A stretch of DNA of 27,750 nt from JBNJEA01 sp051745395 (GTDB taxonomy: Bacteria > Desulfobacterota > Desulfobacteria > Desulfobacterales > Desulfosalsimonadaceae), in contig JBNJEA010000028.1 in assembly GCA_051745395.1 (NCBI GenBank), forward strand, positions 1 through 27,750, read 5' to 3'. The notes under the pieces were generated by a model. It did not search any database and had not been told where the DNA came from. It saw nothing but the letters and a program-made list of their open reading frames with translations. Positions 7,979 through 15,582 of the stretch are shown here, in pieces (the first letter of the stretch is position 1; each line of letters starts with the position of its first letter). The position numbers and the translations under genes were made by a program.

Positions 7979-8044
7979 AAGTGCAAAGTTTGGCAGGATC
8001 GTATTGACAAATCTTTTTATCTAAATGAAAAGGAAGCGAATAAA

Positions 8045-8542
8045 ATGTATAAAAAAATCATGGTTCCCCTGGATGGTTCAAAACTTGCTGAATGCGTATT
8101 GCCCCATGTGGAGGCTTTCATCAATGGGTTTAATATCAGTGATGTTTTTTTGATACGTGTGAAAGAGCCTGTCAAACCCGATGTAAGAATTTATGACAAC
8201 ACTTTTAATGAGGAATTTATTCGTCAAGCCCAGAAAATCTGGAGTGACGTAGAACAACAGGGAAAGGCTGAAGCCAGAGATTACCTTAACAAGATCGCCG
8301 AGCGTCTCAAACAGAAAAAAACCGCTATGCACCCGGAGGTCCTGATTGGCGATGTGGCGAAAAAACTTTCTGATTATGCGGAATCGGAGGATATCGATCT
8401 TATTATCATGGCAACCCATGGATATTCCGGGATAAAACGCTGGATAATGGGCAGCGTGGCAGAGAAACTTTTTCGATCTGCACGCATGCCGGTTTTCATG
8501 GTGCGAGCCGCCGAAATTAAAGGCGGGATGCAGCAGCATTGA
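8045..8542 (+). CDS. Universal stress protein UspA family
   Basis: A 165-residue single-domain Usp protein. It starts with the family's YKKIMVPLDGSKLAECVLPH and ends with the ATP-binding signature G-x2-G-x9-G-S/T in HGYSGIKRWIMGSVAEKL (around residues 125-142), then MPVFMVRA. The presence of this motif puts it with the ATP-binding Usps of the MJ0577 type, which act as cytoplasmic dimers in stress or energy-limitation responses. AAGGAAG lies eight bases before the ATG. It has its own promoter and a strong intrinsic terminator follows, so it is monocistronic. Confidence 0.92.
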   Translation: MYKKIMVPLDGSKLAECVLPHVEAFINGFNISDVFLIRVKEPVKPDVRIYDNTFNEEFIRQAQKIWSDVEQQGKAEARDYLNKIAERLKQKKTAMHPEVLIGDVAKKLSDYAESEDIDLIIMATHGYSGIKRWIMGSVAEKLFRSARMPVFMVRAAEIKGGMQQH

Positions 8543-8622
8543 AAAAACGTTTCAAACAAGTTTTTTCTCTACATTCCCACAGCAAAACACTCCCGCAATC
8601 CCATCGGCCCAAGGCAAAAAGA

Positions 8623-8654
8623 AACCGGGGGAAACTTTTAAAACCCCCGGTTTT
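8623..8654 (+). terminator. Intrinsic terminator after the usp gene
   Basis: AACCGGGGG (8623-8631) pairs perfectly with CCCCCGGTT (8644-8652) across a 12-nt loop, and the stem runs into TTTT. Confidence 0.8.
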
Positions 8655-8724
8655 CCGGCTTAAAACCGCTCAACCTATATTCAACCTGAATTCAGGACCC
8701 ACGGATCCGATTGGAGGCATGATA

Positions 8725-9444
8725 ATGCATATCCTTATCCCCAAAACGGTTAGAATTTCACTACAGCTCCGGATTATTCTATGGATGATGCTCGTTTTTG
8801 CGGCCACGGGAGGGGCAGCGCTGCTGCATGCGGAATCCCAAACAGTAAAGCCGCCGGAAAAGGCCTTCAAGCTCAAAACCGACGAGATGATCCGCTACGC
8901 CACGGGCGAGGTCCAAACCTTTCCCAAGTACACCACCCAGCTCATAAACATCGCCAACCGGAATGCGCAGTCGACCCGGGCGCGGTACGTGGGCCAGATG
9001 TCGGAACTTATCAACGACTTTGACGGCGACAGCTATGACCAGTGGGTCCGATGGTATCTGGACAGGCGCCCGGATGCCATTGACACGGCCACGGACCGGA
9101 CGTATAAAATGATTGAAAAGATGCGGCGGGCCATGGCTGATATCGACCGGAAAATGGTTCGGCGCTGGATCGAAGAGCTGGTGTTGACCAAGACCTATGT
9201 GGGGCTTCGGTTCCAGAAAAGCATTTTGAAAAAAATGGCGGAGGAAAAAGATCTGCCGTACCGGCCGGCGGACCCTTCAGAGGAGTCCAAGGGCATTGAC
9301 GGCTATATCGGCACCGATGCCGTGTCCATCAAGCCGGTGACATTCCTGGACCAACCCCTGCTCCAGGACGAAATCCCCGCGGAAGTCATCTTTTACGAAA
9401 AGGTGCGCGGCGGTATTAACGTCTATTACAACCGCCAGAAATAA
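8725..9444 (+). CDS. MjaI-type restriction endonuclease domain with N-terminal signal/anchor segment
   Basis: From about residue 65 the 239-residue protein resembles the MjaI restriction endonuclease family: FPKYTTQLINIANRNAQSTR, VGQMSELI, then GLRFQKSILKKMAEE and ESKGIDGYIGTDAVSIKP. The last segment (188-204) has the layout of a PD-(D/E)xK variant, with Asp192 and a SIK (Lys203) in place of ExK. Ahead of it, residues 1-36 look like a Sec signal or membrane anchor: basic start, hydrophobic IILWMMLVFAATGGAALLHA (17-36), possible cleavage after Ala36. The start rests on GGAGG seven bases before ATG 8725; the frame is open further upstream but without an SD. No methyltransferase is nearby. The last 19 bp overlap the convergent dehydrogenase gene. 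Family call is from remembered motifs; cellular location is inference. Confidence 0.65.
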   Translation: MHILIPKTVRISLQLRIILWMMLVFAATGGAALLHAESQTVKPPEKAFKLKTDEMIRYATGEVQTFPKYTTQLINIANRNAQSTRARYVGQMSELINDFDGDSYDQWVRWYLDRRPDAIDTATDRTYKMIEKMRRAMADIDRKMVRRWIEELVLTKTYVGLRFQKSILKKMAEEKDLPYRPADPSEESKGIDGYIGTDAVSIKPVTFLDQPLLQDEIPAEVIFYEKVRGGINVYYNRQK

Positions 9445-10715
9445 ATGCCGTTGTCCTTGACGGCTTCCGGGTCGACCACGCCCTTGATATCGAGCAGACA
9501 GCCGCCTTTTTTCAGACGGCCGGCAAAGTCAGCGGGCTGCATTTTCCGGTAGGGCTCATGGGCCACGGCGATGATGATGGCGTCGAGGTTGTCGAGCTCC
9601 GACCAGGCGCACAACGACAGGCCGTAGATGGCTTCGGCGGAGGCGGCATCGGCCAGCGGGTCGTGGATGAGCGGCGTGATGCCGTAGGCCTTGAGTTCCG
9701 TGACAATATCGATTACCCGGGTGTTTCTCAGGTCTGCGCAGTCTTCCTTGAAGGTAAGGCCCAGGATCGCCACCCGGGCGGAAATGACGTTGCTGCCGGC
9801 CGCACACATGAGCTTGACCGTTTTTTCGGCCACGAACTTGCCCATGTTGTCGTTGATCCGGCGGCCGGCCAGGATGACTTCCGGGTGGTAGCCGGAGGTT
9901 TCGGCCTTGTAGGTCAGGTAATACGGGTCCACGCCGATGCAGTGGCCGCCGACCAGACCGGGCCGAAACGGCAGGAAATTCCACTTGGTACCGGCGGCGG
10001 CAAGCACGTTTTGGGTATCGATATCAAGCTTGTCGAAAATCACCGCCAGTTCGTTCATCAGGGCGATGTTTAGATCCCGTTGCGTGTTTTCAATGACCTT
10101 GGCAGCCTCGGCCTCCTTGATACAGGGCACGGGATGGATCCCGGCAGTGATGATTGCGCCGTACAGCGCACTCAACTGATCCAGCGTCCGGGCGTCGTCG
10201 CCGGCCACCACCTTTAAAATCGACGTCAGGGTGTGCTGCTTGTCACCCGGGTTGATCCGCTCGGGGGAATAGCCCACGTGAAAATCGCGCTTCCAGGTCC
10301 CGCCCGAGACCTCTTCCAACACCGGCACGCAGACTTCTTCCGTGGCGCCGGGAAAAACGGTGGATTCAAAAACCACGACCGCGCCGTTTTTCATGTATTT
10401 GCCGGCCGTCCGGGTGGCGGAAACCAACGGGGAAAGATCCGGCTGGCGGGCATTGTCGATGGGCGTGGGCGCGGCCACTATGATAAAATCCGCCTCGCTC
10501 AAGTCGTCCGGCTCGTTGGTGAATGTCAGGTGCACTGCCGCTTCGAATTCTTCGCTGGCAAGCTCTCCGGTAGGGTCTTCGCTGCGGCGGTAACACTCCA
10601 GGATATCGGCCTTGATATCGTAGCCAATGGTGCGAAACTGCCTGCCGAATGCCACGGCCAGCGGCAGTCCCACGTACCCGAGTCCAATAACGCCTATGGT
10701 TGCATCTTTGATCAT
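9426..10715 (-). CDS. UDP-N-acetylhexosamine/UDP-sugar 6-dehydrogenase (TviB/WbpA type)
   Basis: A 429-residue UDP-glucose/GDP-mannose dehydrogenase family enzyme that oxidises C6 of a nucleotide sugar to a uronic acid in two NAD-dependent steps. It has the N-terminal Rossmann motif IGVIGLGYVGLPLA (7-20), AAPTPID, VFESTVFPGATEE, YSPERINPGD, and the catalytic cysteine in GGHCIGVDPYYLTYKA (Cys259). The FKEDCADLRNTR motif marks the C-terminal domain. The GHCIGVDPYYL form and overall length fit the TviB/WbpA/WbpO branch acting on UDP-GlcNAc or UDP-GalNAc rather than classical Ugd. It is the last gene of the cysQ - sat/cysC unit (24 bp after the fusion gene). SD is weak. Its 3' end overlaps the convergent nuclease gene by 19 bp. 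Confidence 0.88.
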   Translation of the reverse strand: MIKDATIGVIGLGYVGLPLAVAFGRQFRTIGYDIKADILECYRRSEDPTGELASEEFEAAVHLTFTNEPDDLSEADFIIVAAPTPIDNARQPDLSPLVSATRTAGKYMKNGAVVVFESTVFPGATEEVCVPVLEEVSGGTWKRDFHVGYSPERINPGDKQHTLTSILKVVAGDDARTLDQLSALYGAIITAGIHPVPCIKEAEAAKVIENTQRDLNIALMNELAVIFDKLDIDTQNVLAAAGTKWNFLPFRPGLVGGHCIGVDPYYLTYKAETSGYHPEVILAGRRINDNMGKFVAEKTVKLMCAAGSNVISARVAILGLTFKEDCADLRNTRVIDIVTELKAYGITPLIHDPLADAASAEAIYGLSLCAWSELDNLDAIIIAVAHEPYRKMQPADFAGRLKKGGCLLDIKGVVDPEAVKDNGIYFWRL

Positions 10716-10739
10716 GTGTTTGTTGCTTTCTGGTTTGAG

Positions 10740-12452
10740 TTAAATATAGCCCCGATTGCTCAAATACAGCAAAATCTCCTGTGCGGCCTCGGCCGGTGAC
10801 AAGTCCGTGGTATCAATGCTTAACTCCGGGTTTTGAGGGGTCTCATAGGGATCGTCAACACCGGTAAAGCCGGAGATCAGCCCGGCGCGGGCCTTGGCAT
10901 ACATGCCCTTGCGGTCGCGCTTTTCGCACTCTTCGATTGGCGTGGCCACGTGCACCTCGATAAACCCGCCGTAGGCTTCTATGGTATTGCGGACTTCCCG
11001 GCGCGTCATTTCATAGGGAGCGATGGGCGCACAGATGGCAATACCGCGGTTTTTGGTAATTTCGCTGGCCACGAAACCGATACGCAGCACGTTGATATCC
11101 CGGTGTTCCTTGGAAAAATTGAGCTCGCTCGACAAATTCCGCCGTACAATGTCGCCGTCCAGAAGCGTAACCGGCCGATCCCCGATTTCCAGAAACTTGG
11201 AATACACCACCCGGGCGACGGTGGATTTGCCGGCACCGGAAAGCCCGGTTAAAAACACGGTAAATCCCTGTCGGTGGGGCGGCGGATACGCCCGCTGCAA
11301 TTCGGTGACCACTTCCGGAAAAGTCGCCCATTCCGGGATTTTGCGTCCCTCCCGGACCCGCTGGCGGATATCGGAACCGGTCAGTGAAATGGTCTGGGTG
11401 CCGGCCGGCACCCGGTCGCTGCTTTTGTATTCATCATCAAAAGGCACATACACCATTTCTTCAAAGGGCACGATTTCCACGCCGATCTCTTCGGCCGCCT
11501 CCCCGGCCACCTGGCGGGCCCGGTCGCCGGGATAAAACGGATGGCCGTTTTTGTCCTTGCCGGGGCTGGCATGATCGTGGCCCACAATAAAATGAGTGCA
11601 GCCGTAGTTGCGGGCGATGATGGTGTCCAGAAGGGCATCCCGCGGACCGGACATGCGCATGGCCAGGGGCAAAAGCGACATGACATGGGAATCGGGCGGG
11701 TAATGCTCGGCCACTTTCCGGTAGCAGCGAACCCGGATGAAATGGTCGAAATCGTCGCGCTTGGTCATGCCGACGACCGGCATGATCAACAGGTTGGCCC
11801 GCGCCTGACGCATGGCCTTGATCGTCATTTCGAACTGGGGCCGGTGGATGGGGTTTCGGGTCTGGAATCCCACCACCCGCTGCCAGCCCAGCTTTTCATA
11901 GGTCTGGCGCAGTTCCCGGGGATACAGCCGGATCTGCTTGAAGTCGAAATGGATCGGCAGGCTCACCACCTCCATGCGACCGCCGATGTAGAAATCGCCC
12001 GACCGGTGCAGCAGGTAATCCACACCGGGATGGGTGTCATCGAGGGTGTCAAAGACCTGCCTTGCTTCTTTTTTACGGTTGACCGGCCAAATGTCTTCCA
12101 CATGCATGACCCCGAGCAAAAAACCTTCCGGGTCGCGAAGGGCCACGGACTGACCGACTTCCAGGTTGTTGGCCTGGGCTGCGGCCACATCCAGGCATAC
12201 CGGCGTCGGCCACAGGACCCCGTTTTGCAGCCGCATCCGGTCCAAAACCGCTTCATAGTCCGAACTGACCATGAAGCCTTCCAGGGGGGAAAATCCGCCG
12301 GTGGCCAGCAACTCGAAATCGCAGAGATTGCGCTCGTTTAAAATCACGTCCGGCAGGTTCATGGCAATTTCTTTGAGCAGGGCCGCCCGCTCTTCCTCAA
12401 CCAGTAGCTGGACGAGACGGCCGCCATGGGCGTCTGCTTGCGTGTCGGTCAT
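10740..12452 (-). CDS. Fused sulfate adenylyltransferase / adenylylsulfate kinase
   Basis: A 570-residue bifunctional protein that makes APS from sulfate and ATP and then phosphorylates it to PAPS. The ATP-sulfurylase part (about 1-390) has QTRNPIHRPQFE (197-208) and GHDHASPG (290-297), both ATP/sulfate site motifs. The APS-kinase part (about 395-570) has an intact P-loop GLSGAGKST (402-410) and DGDIVRRNL (431-439). The order sulfurylase-then-kinase is the bacterial/fungal type, and here the kinase P-loop is intact, unlike the degenerate allosteric domain of fungal sulfurylases. A TTG further upstream is in frame, but AAGGAC before ATG 12452, ten bases after the cysQ stop, decides the start. 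The product PAPS serves sulfotransferases or assimilation; dissimilatory sulfate activation would need only APS. Confidence 0.93.
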   Translation of the reverse strand: MTDTQADAHGGRLVQLLVEEERAALLKEIAMNLPDVILNERNLCDFELLATGGFSPLEGFMVSSDYEAVLDRMRLQNGVLWPTPVCLDVAAAQANNLEVGQSVALRDPEGFLLGVMHVEDIWPVNRKKEARQVFDTLDDTHPGVDYLLHRSGDFYIGGRMEVVSLPIHFDFKQIRLYPRELRQTYEKLGWQRVVGFQTRNPIHRPQFEMTIKAMRQARANLLIMPVVGMTKRDDFDHFIRVRCYRKVAEHYPPDSHVMSLLPLAMRMSGPRDALLDTIIARNYGCTHFIVGHDHASPGKDKNGHPFYPGDRARQVAGEAAEEIGVEIVPFEEMVYVPFDDEYKSSDRVPAGTQTISLTGSDIRQRVREGRKIPEWATFPEVVTELQRAYPPPHRQGFTVFLTGLSGAGKSTVARVVYSKFLEIGDRPVTLLDGDIVRRNLSSELNFSKEHRDINVLRIGFVASEITKNRGIAICAPIAPYEMTRREVRNTIEAYGGFIEVHVATPIEECEKRDRKGMYAKARAGLISGFTGVDDPYETPQNPELSIDTTDLSPAEAAQEILLYLSNRGYI

Positions 12453-12462
12453 AAACAGGTCC

Positions 12463-13290
12463 TTAGGTGGATGGCTGGCGTTTTTCGACAATAAACCAAG
12501 GATTTTTAAGATCTTCTTTGTTGTAGGTCAACGGCCGGCCGCTTTCGTACAAATACACGGCGGTGCCGGCCTGTTCGGCCACAGCCTGGCCGGCAGCGGT
12601 ATCCCACTCCATGGTGGGGCCCAGCCGGGGATAAATATCGGCAAAGCCTTCGGCCACCTGACAGAGTTTAAGCGAACTGCCGGCGGATATGAATTCAACG
12701 GTATCATGCTGTTGACGCTTTTCCGCCACAAAGGCTTCGAGTTCCGGGGTGGCATGAGAGCGGCTGCCGACGATGGTATAGGGCCGCGAGGTATCGGGCG
12801 GCCCAAGAGGCAGCGGTTGGGCTGCACGGATCATGGCCTCGAAATCCTCCGGCCCGTCCGGGAAAAGATCCTTGCGATCCATCCGGTATGCCCCGAGGGT
12901 TTCGGCGGCAAAATAGAGACGATCCAAAACCGGTACGAAGATGACCCCTATAACCGGCCGCTGCCGGTCGACCAGGGCGATATTGATCGTAAACTCCCCG
13001 TTTTTCTTGATAAACTCCTTGGTGCCGTCCAGCGGGTCGACGATCCAGAGGCGCTGCCACAACTTGCGCTGCGCATAGTCAACAGCAGCGCCTTCTTCGC
13101 TTAATACGGGAATGTCGAACGGTTGCAGGTAGTCCATGATAATGTCATGGGCCCGCTGATCGGCCAGGGTCAAGGGCGAGTGATCGGCTTTTTCCTCGAC
13201 TTCGATGTCGTTTTCATAGACTTCCAGCGCCGCGTTTCCGGCATCTATGGCCGCCCGGATCGCCGTTTTCAAATGGCTTTGAAATTCCAA
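12463..13290 (-). CDS. cysQ: 3'(2'),5'-bisphosphate nucleotidase CysQ
   Basis: A 275-residue inositol-monophosphatase-superfamily enzyme that removes the 3' phosphate from PAP (left after sulfotransfer or PAPS reduction) and can dephosphorylate PAPS. Metal-binding motifs are visible in order: SEEG (64-67), WIVDPLDGTKEF (82-93), and EWDTAAGQAV near the C-terminus. It starts with TTG at 13290 behind AAGGCG; no better ATG is in frame nearby. It is first in the unit cysQ - sat/cysC - nucleotide-sugar dehydrogenase, so PAPS synthesis and by-product removal are made together. Upstream lies the octanucleotide repeat region, and any promoter would have to lie in or next to it. Confidence 0.92.
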   Translation of the reverse strand: MEFQSHLKTAIRAAIDAGNAALEVYENDIEVEEKADHSPLTLADQRAHDIIMDYLQPFDIPVLSEEGAAVDYAQRKLWQRLWIVDPLDGTKEFIKKNGEFTINIALVDRQRPVIGVIFVPVLDRLYFAAETLGAYRMDRKDLFPDGPEDFEAMIRAAQPLPLGPPDTSRPYTIVGSRSHATPELEAFVAEKRQQHDTVEFISAGSSLKLCQVAEGFADIYPRLGPTMEWDTAAGQAVAEQAGTAVYLYESGRPLTYNKEDLKNPWFIVEKRQPST

Positions 13291-13398
13291 AGTAAAATCG
13301 CCTTGTACGTGGGGTAAAAAAATGCGTCTTAATTCGGCAAAAATTAAACGATAGCCACTGCAAAGTCAATTTTAAAAAAAGATGGGGGGACACGAAAG

Positions 13399-13436
13399 GG
13401 TAAGGTATAAGGGGTGCGAGGTATAAGGTGTAAGGT
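13399..13436. repeat. Short direct repeat AGGTATAAGG next to the minisatellite
   Basis: AGGTATAAGG occurs at 13403-13412 and again at 13419-13428 (period 16), embedded in GT/A-rich imperfect copies (TAAGGTATAAGG, GGTGTAAGGTAA). It directly precedes the octanucleotide array and is probably part of the same simple-sequence region. Confidence 0.6.
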
Positions 13437-13451
13437 AAAAAAAGTCAGACC

Positions 13452-13575
13452 TTCAGTCCCTTAATGCCTCAGTCCCTCAGTCCCTCAGTGCCTTAGTGCC
13501 TCAGTCCCTCAGTCCCTTAGTGCCTCAGTCCCTCAGTCCCTTAGTGCCTCAGTGCCTCAGTGCCTTAGTGCCTTA
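13452..13575. repeat. Octanucleotide tandem repeat (about 15 copies of CTYAGTSC)
   Basis: From 13452 the sequence divides cleanly into 15 consecutive 8-mers, mostly CTCAGTCC, CTCAGTGC and CTTAGTGC, ending in a partial copy that touches the stop of the downstream minus-strand gene. A higher-order 24-bp period is visible: CTCAGTCC-CTCAGTCC-CTTAGTGC occurs twice in tandem (13500-13547). It fills the space between the 3' end of the CoA-disulfide reductase gene and the cysQ promoter region. No spacer-repeat alternation exists, so it is not CRISPR. Confidence 0.92.
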
Positions 13576-15279
13576 TTAAAATTCAATCCCGCACGCCTTC
13601 ATCCCCGCGATACCGGACCCCACGCTGACGGTGTCCGTAATGCCGTGTTCAGCCAAATTGACCTGGGCCTCAAAGGAGCGAACGCCTGTATTGCAGACCA
13701 GCACCAGTTTGCGGTCCGTAGGGACCTCGGCGATGCGATACTGGAGTTGGTCATGGGGGATGCTTTTCCAGATGTCCGGGTATTTTTCCTCAAAGGGCCG
13801 GGCATCGGCACTGGCGCGGCAGTCCAGAAAATAATACCGGCCGCAGTCCCGGTTGTTCCAGCATTCCATAAAGTCCTGGGCATGGGCCGGCTCGTAGCGG
13901 CCTTCTATGTAGTTTTCCGCGGCATTGCCCACGGCATTGACGATATCCATGGCCGAGGCAAACGGCGGCGAATAGGCAAATTCCAGGTTGCTGATATCTT
14001 CGACCTTCGGTTCGAATTTCAGCAGGGAGGCCACGGCGTTGACCCGGGCAAACATCCCGCTGCTTTCCCCGCCGTAGCCCTGGATACCCAGCACCCGGCG
14101 ACTTTGCCGGTCGACGACAAGCTCGAGGAAGACAATTTCCTTTTCCGGGTAAAAATGCGCCCGGTCGAACTGGCCGACCTGGATGCCGGCCGCATCAAAG
14201 CCTTCCTTTGCCGCGGTTTCCACGGTCAGCCCCGCCCCGGCCAGGGCGCCGTCGAACAATTTGACCACAAAACTGCCGACTGCGCCTTCAAACCGGGCGT
14301 CGCCGCCGGCAAGGTTGGTGCCGATCACCCGGCCCTGGCGGTTGGCAATGGAGCCGAGCGGAAAATAACCGGGTTTTTTCGAAATCAAGTTCAGCACCTG
14401 CACGCAATCGCCGCCGGCATAAATATCGGGGTCCGAGGTCCGCAGCCGGTCATCGACTTTAATAAACCCGCCCGGGGCCACGTCCAGGCCGGCTTGTCTG
14501 GCCAGGTCCCCGTTGGGTTCAATGCCCACAGCGGAAATGACGATATCGGCCTCTATGGTCCGCTGGCTGGTTTTGACCCGTTCCACGGCACCGTCGCCCT
14601 CGATGGCCGCCACGCTTTCGCCGAGATAAAAGGTCACCTCGTTTTCTTCCATTTTGCGCTGGGCCATCAAAGACATGTTCTTGCTGACAAAACCCGGCAT
14701 GATCTGGTCGCAGAATTCCACCACGGAAGTTTCGACCTCCCACATGTCGGCCAGGGCTTCGGCCATTTCCAGGCCGATAAAACCGGCCCCGATGATCACG
14801 GCCTTTTCGATCTGACCGGTGGTGACCTGCTGCTTAATGGCAATGGCATCATCCAGGCAGCCGACACTGAAGACATTTTTTAAATCCATCCCGGGGATAT
14901 CGGGGGTCTTGGGTTTGGCACCGGTGGAAAGCACCAGCTTGTCATAGGAAAGATCGGTCTGCCGGCCGTCTTGCTGTTGAATGCACACCGTCTTGTTCTG
15001 CCGGTCAATGGCCAGCGCCCGGGTGGCCGGCATGGCCTCGATACCCTTGTCATCTTTGAAAAATTGTTCATCGCGCACCATGTGAAAGCTCGTGGAACGC
15101 AATTCCTTTTCGTCACTGACATCGCCGGAGACATAATACGGCATGCCGCAGCCACCGTAAGAAATATGCCGGTCCTGATCGATTAATTTCACATCCGCAT
15201 CCGGCTCCAGGCGTTTGAACCGGCACGCCGCCTTGGAACCCGCTGCCACAGCGCCAATGACAACCACTTTGGAAGACAT
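13576..15279 (-). CDS. CoA-disulfide/polysulfide reductase with C-terminal rhodanese domain
   Basis: A 567-residue flavoprotein fusion. The N-terminal part is a class-III pyridine-nucleotide disulfide oxidoreductase: FAD motif VVIGAVAAGSKAA, the single redox cysteine in YGGCGMPYY (Cys44), NAD(P) motif AVIIGAGFIGLEMAEAL, and the FAD-binding DIYAGGDCV. After the dimerisation domain, a rhodanese module carries CNTGVRS (529-535) with its catalytic cysteine. Such CoADR-RHD proteins reduce CoA disulfide, CoA persulfide or polysulfide with NAD(P)H, the rhodanese delivering sulfane sulfur; they are cytoplasmic and typical of sulfur-metabolising anaerobes. GGAGGG lies nine bases before the ATG. It has its own promoter (15364-15392) and ends at the octanucleotide repeats. 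Confidence 0.92.
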   Translation of the reverse strand: MSSKVVVIGAVAAGSKAACRFKRLEPDADVKLIDQDRHISYGGCGMPYYVSGDVSDEKELRSTSFHMVRDEQFFKDDKGIEAMPATRALAIDRQNKTVCIQQQDGRQTDLSYDKLVLSTGAKPKTPDIPGMDLKNVFSVGCLDDAIAIKQQVTTGQIEKAVIIGAGFIGLEMAEALADMWEVETSVVEFCDQIMPGFVSKNMSLMAQRKMEENEVTFYLGESVAAIEGDGAVERVKTSQRTIEADIVISAVGIEPNGDLARQAGLDVAPGGFIKVDDRLRTSDPDIYAGGDCVQVLNLISKKPGYFPLGSIANRQGRVIGTNLAGGDARFEGAVGSFVVKLFDGALAGAGLTVETAAKEGFDAAGIQVGQFDRAHFYPEKEIVFLELVVDRQSRRVLGIQGYGGESSGMFARVNAVASLLKFEPKVEDISNLEFAYSPPFASAMDIVNAVGNAAENYIEGRYEPAHAQDFMECWNNRDCGRYYFLDCRASADARPFEEKYPDIWKSIPHDQLQYRIAEVPTDRKLVLVCNTGVRSFEAQVNLAEHGITDTVSVGSGIAGMKACGIEF

Positions 15280-15363
15280 CTATAAAACCCTCCTTCGCTT
15301 CGGTATGGTGAATACGTGGATTTATACCCGATCCGATTAATGCGCATACGCTTGAAACCATGT

Positions 15364-15414
15364 ACTATAATTGTTCCCTGCGAGCGGCGCAAGACCAATT
15401 TTATGCGATTGGTC
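15364..15414 (-). promoter_or_regulatory. Promoter and operator-like inverted repeat for the CoADR-rhodanese gene
   Basis: On the minus strand TTGCGC (15387-15392) and TATAGT (15364-15369) are 17 bp apart, giving a leader of roughly 75-80 nt. Directly upstream of the -35 lies the inverted repeat GACCAAT (15393-15399) / ATTGGTC (15408-15414) with an 8-bp spacer, a plausible activator or repressor site. The -10 matches consensus in five positions, the -35 in three. Confidence 0.4.
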
Positions 15415-15501
15415 GGATAAAATAAGGCTCAAAAAAGGCGGGACTCAAACAGAAGGCATAAAACAAGCGGCGCCGGCCGCGGGCCGCTTCATAGACTGCT
15501 T

Positions 15502-15543
15502 GCCCGGATGCCGCCGTTCGGGTTTGTCCGGCGGCATCCGGGC
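15502..15543. repeat. Perfect 15-bp GC-rich inverted repeat (hairpin)
   Basis: GCCCGGATGCCGCCG (15502-15516) pairs without mismatch with 15529-15543 around a 12-nt loop. It lies 40 bp beyond the stop of the receiver-like gene. Neither strand has a T run after the stem, so it is a very stable hairpin but not a standard intrinsic terminator. It may be a 3'-end stabiliser or a dispersed element. The rest of the 15280-15582 gap holds only the promoter listed separately. Confidence 0.75.
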
Positions 15544-15582
15544 GGGGGGATAAAAATTGCATCCGGCAACCGGGGGGCGAAA

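Noticed and set aside
8004..8026. A second promoter (TTGACA at 8004) for the usp gene
   Set aside because: No -10-like hexamer at 16-18 bp; the nearest AT-rich hexamers are only 9-11 bp away. The 7950/7973 pair is the better candidate.
8539..8724. An N-terminal extension of the MjaI-type protein reaching back to the usp stop codon
   Set aside because: The frame is open, but it runs through the usp terminator hairpin and lacks an SD; the GGAGG before ATG 8725 is the better start.
11541..12341. A 266-codon plus-strand frame inside the sat/APS-kinase gene
   Set aside because: Antisense shadow; the opposite frame encodes the complete sulfurylase and kinase motifs.
13452..13575. Possible CRISPR array
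   Set aside because: Units are 8 bp in uninterrupted tandem with no spacers and no cas genes in the window.
13552..14883. A 443-codon open frame on the plus strand
   Set aside because: It is antisense to the CoADR-rhodanese gene, has low-complexity GC-driven composition and no SD or recognisable domain; the minus-strand frame carries all the family motifs.
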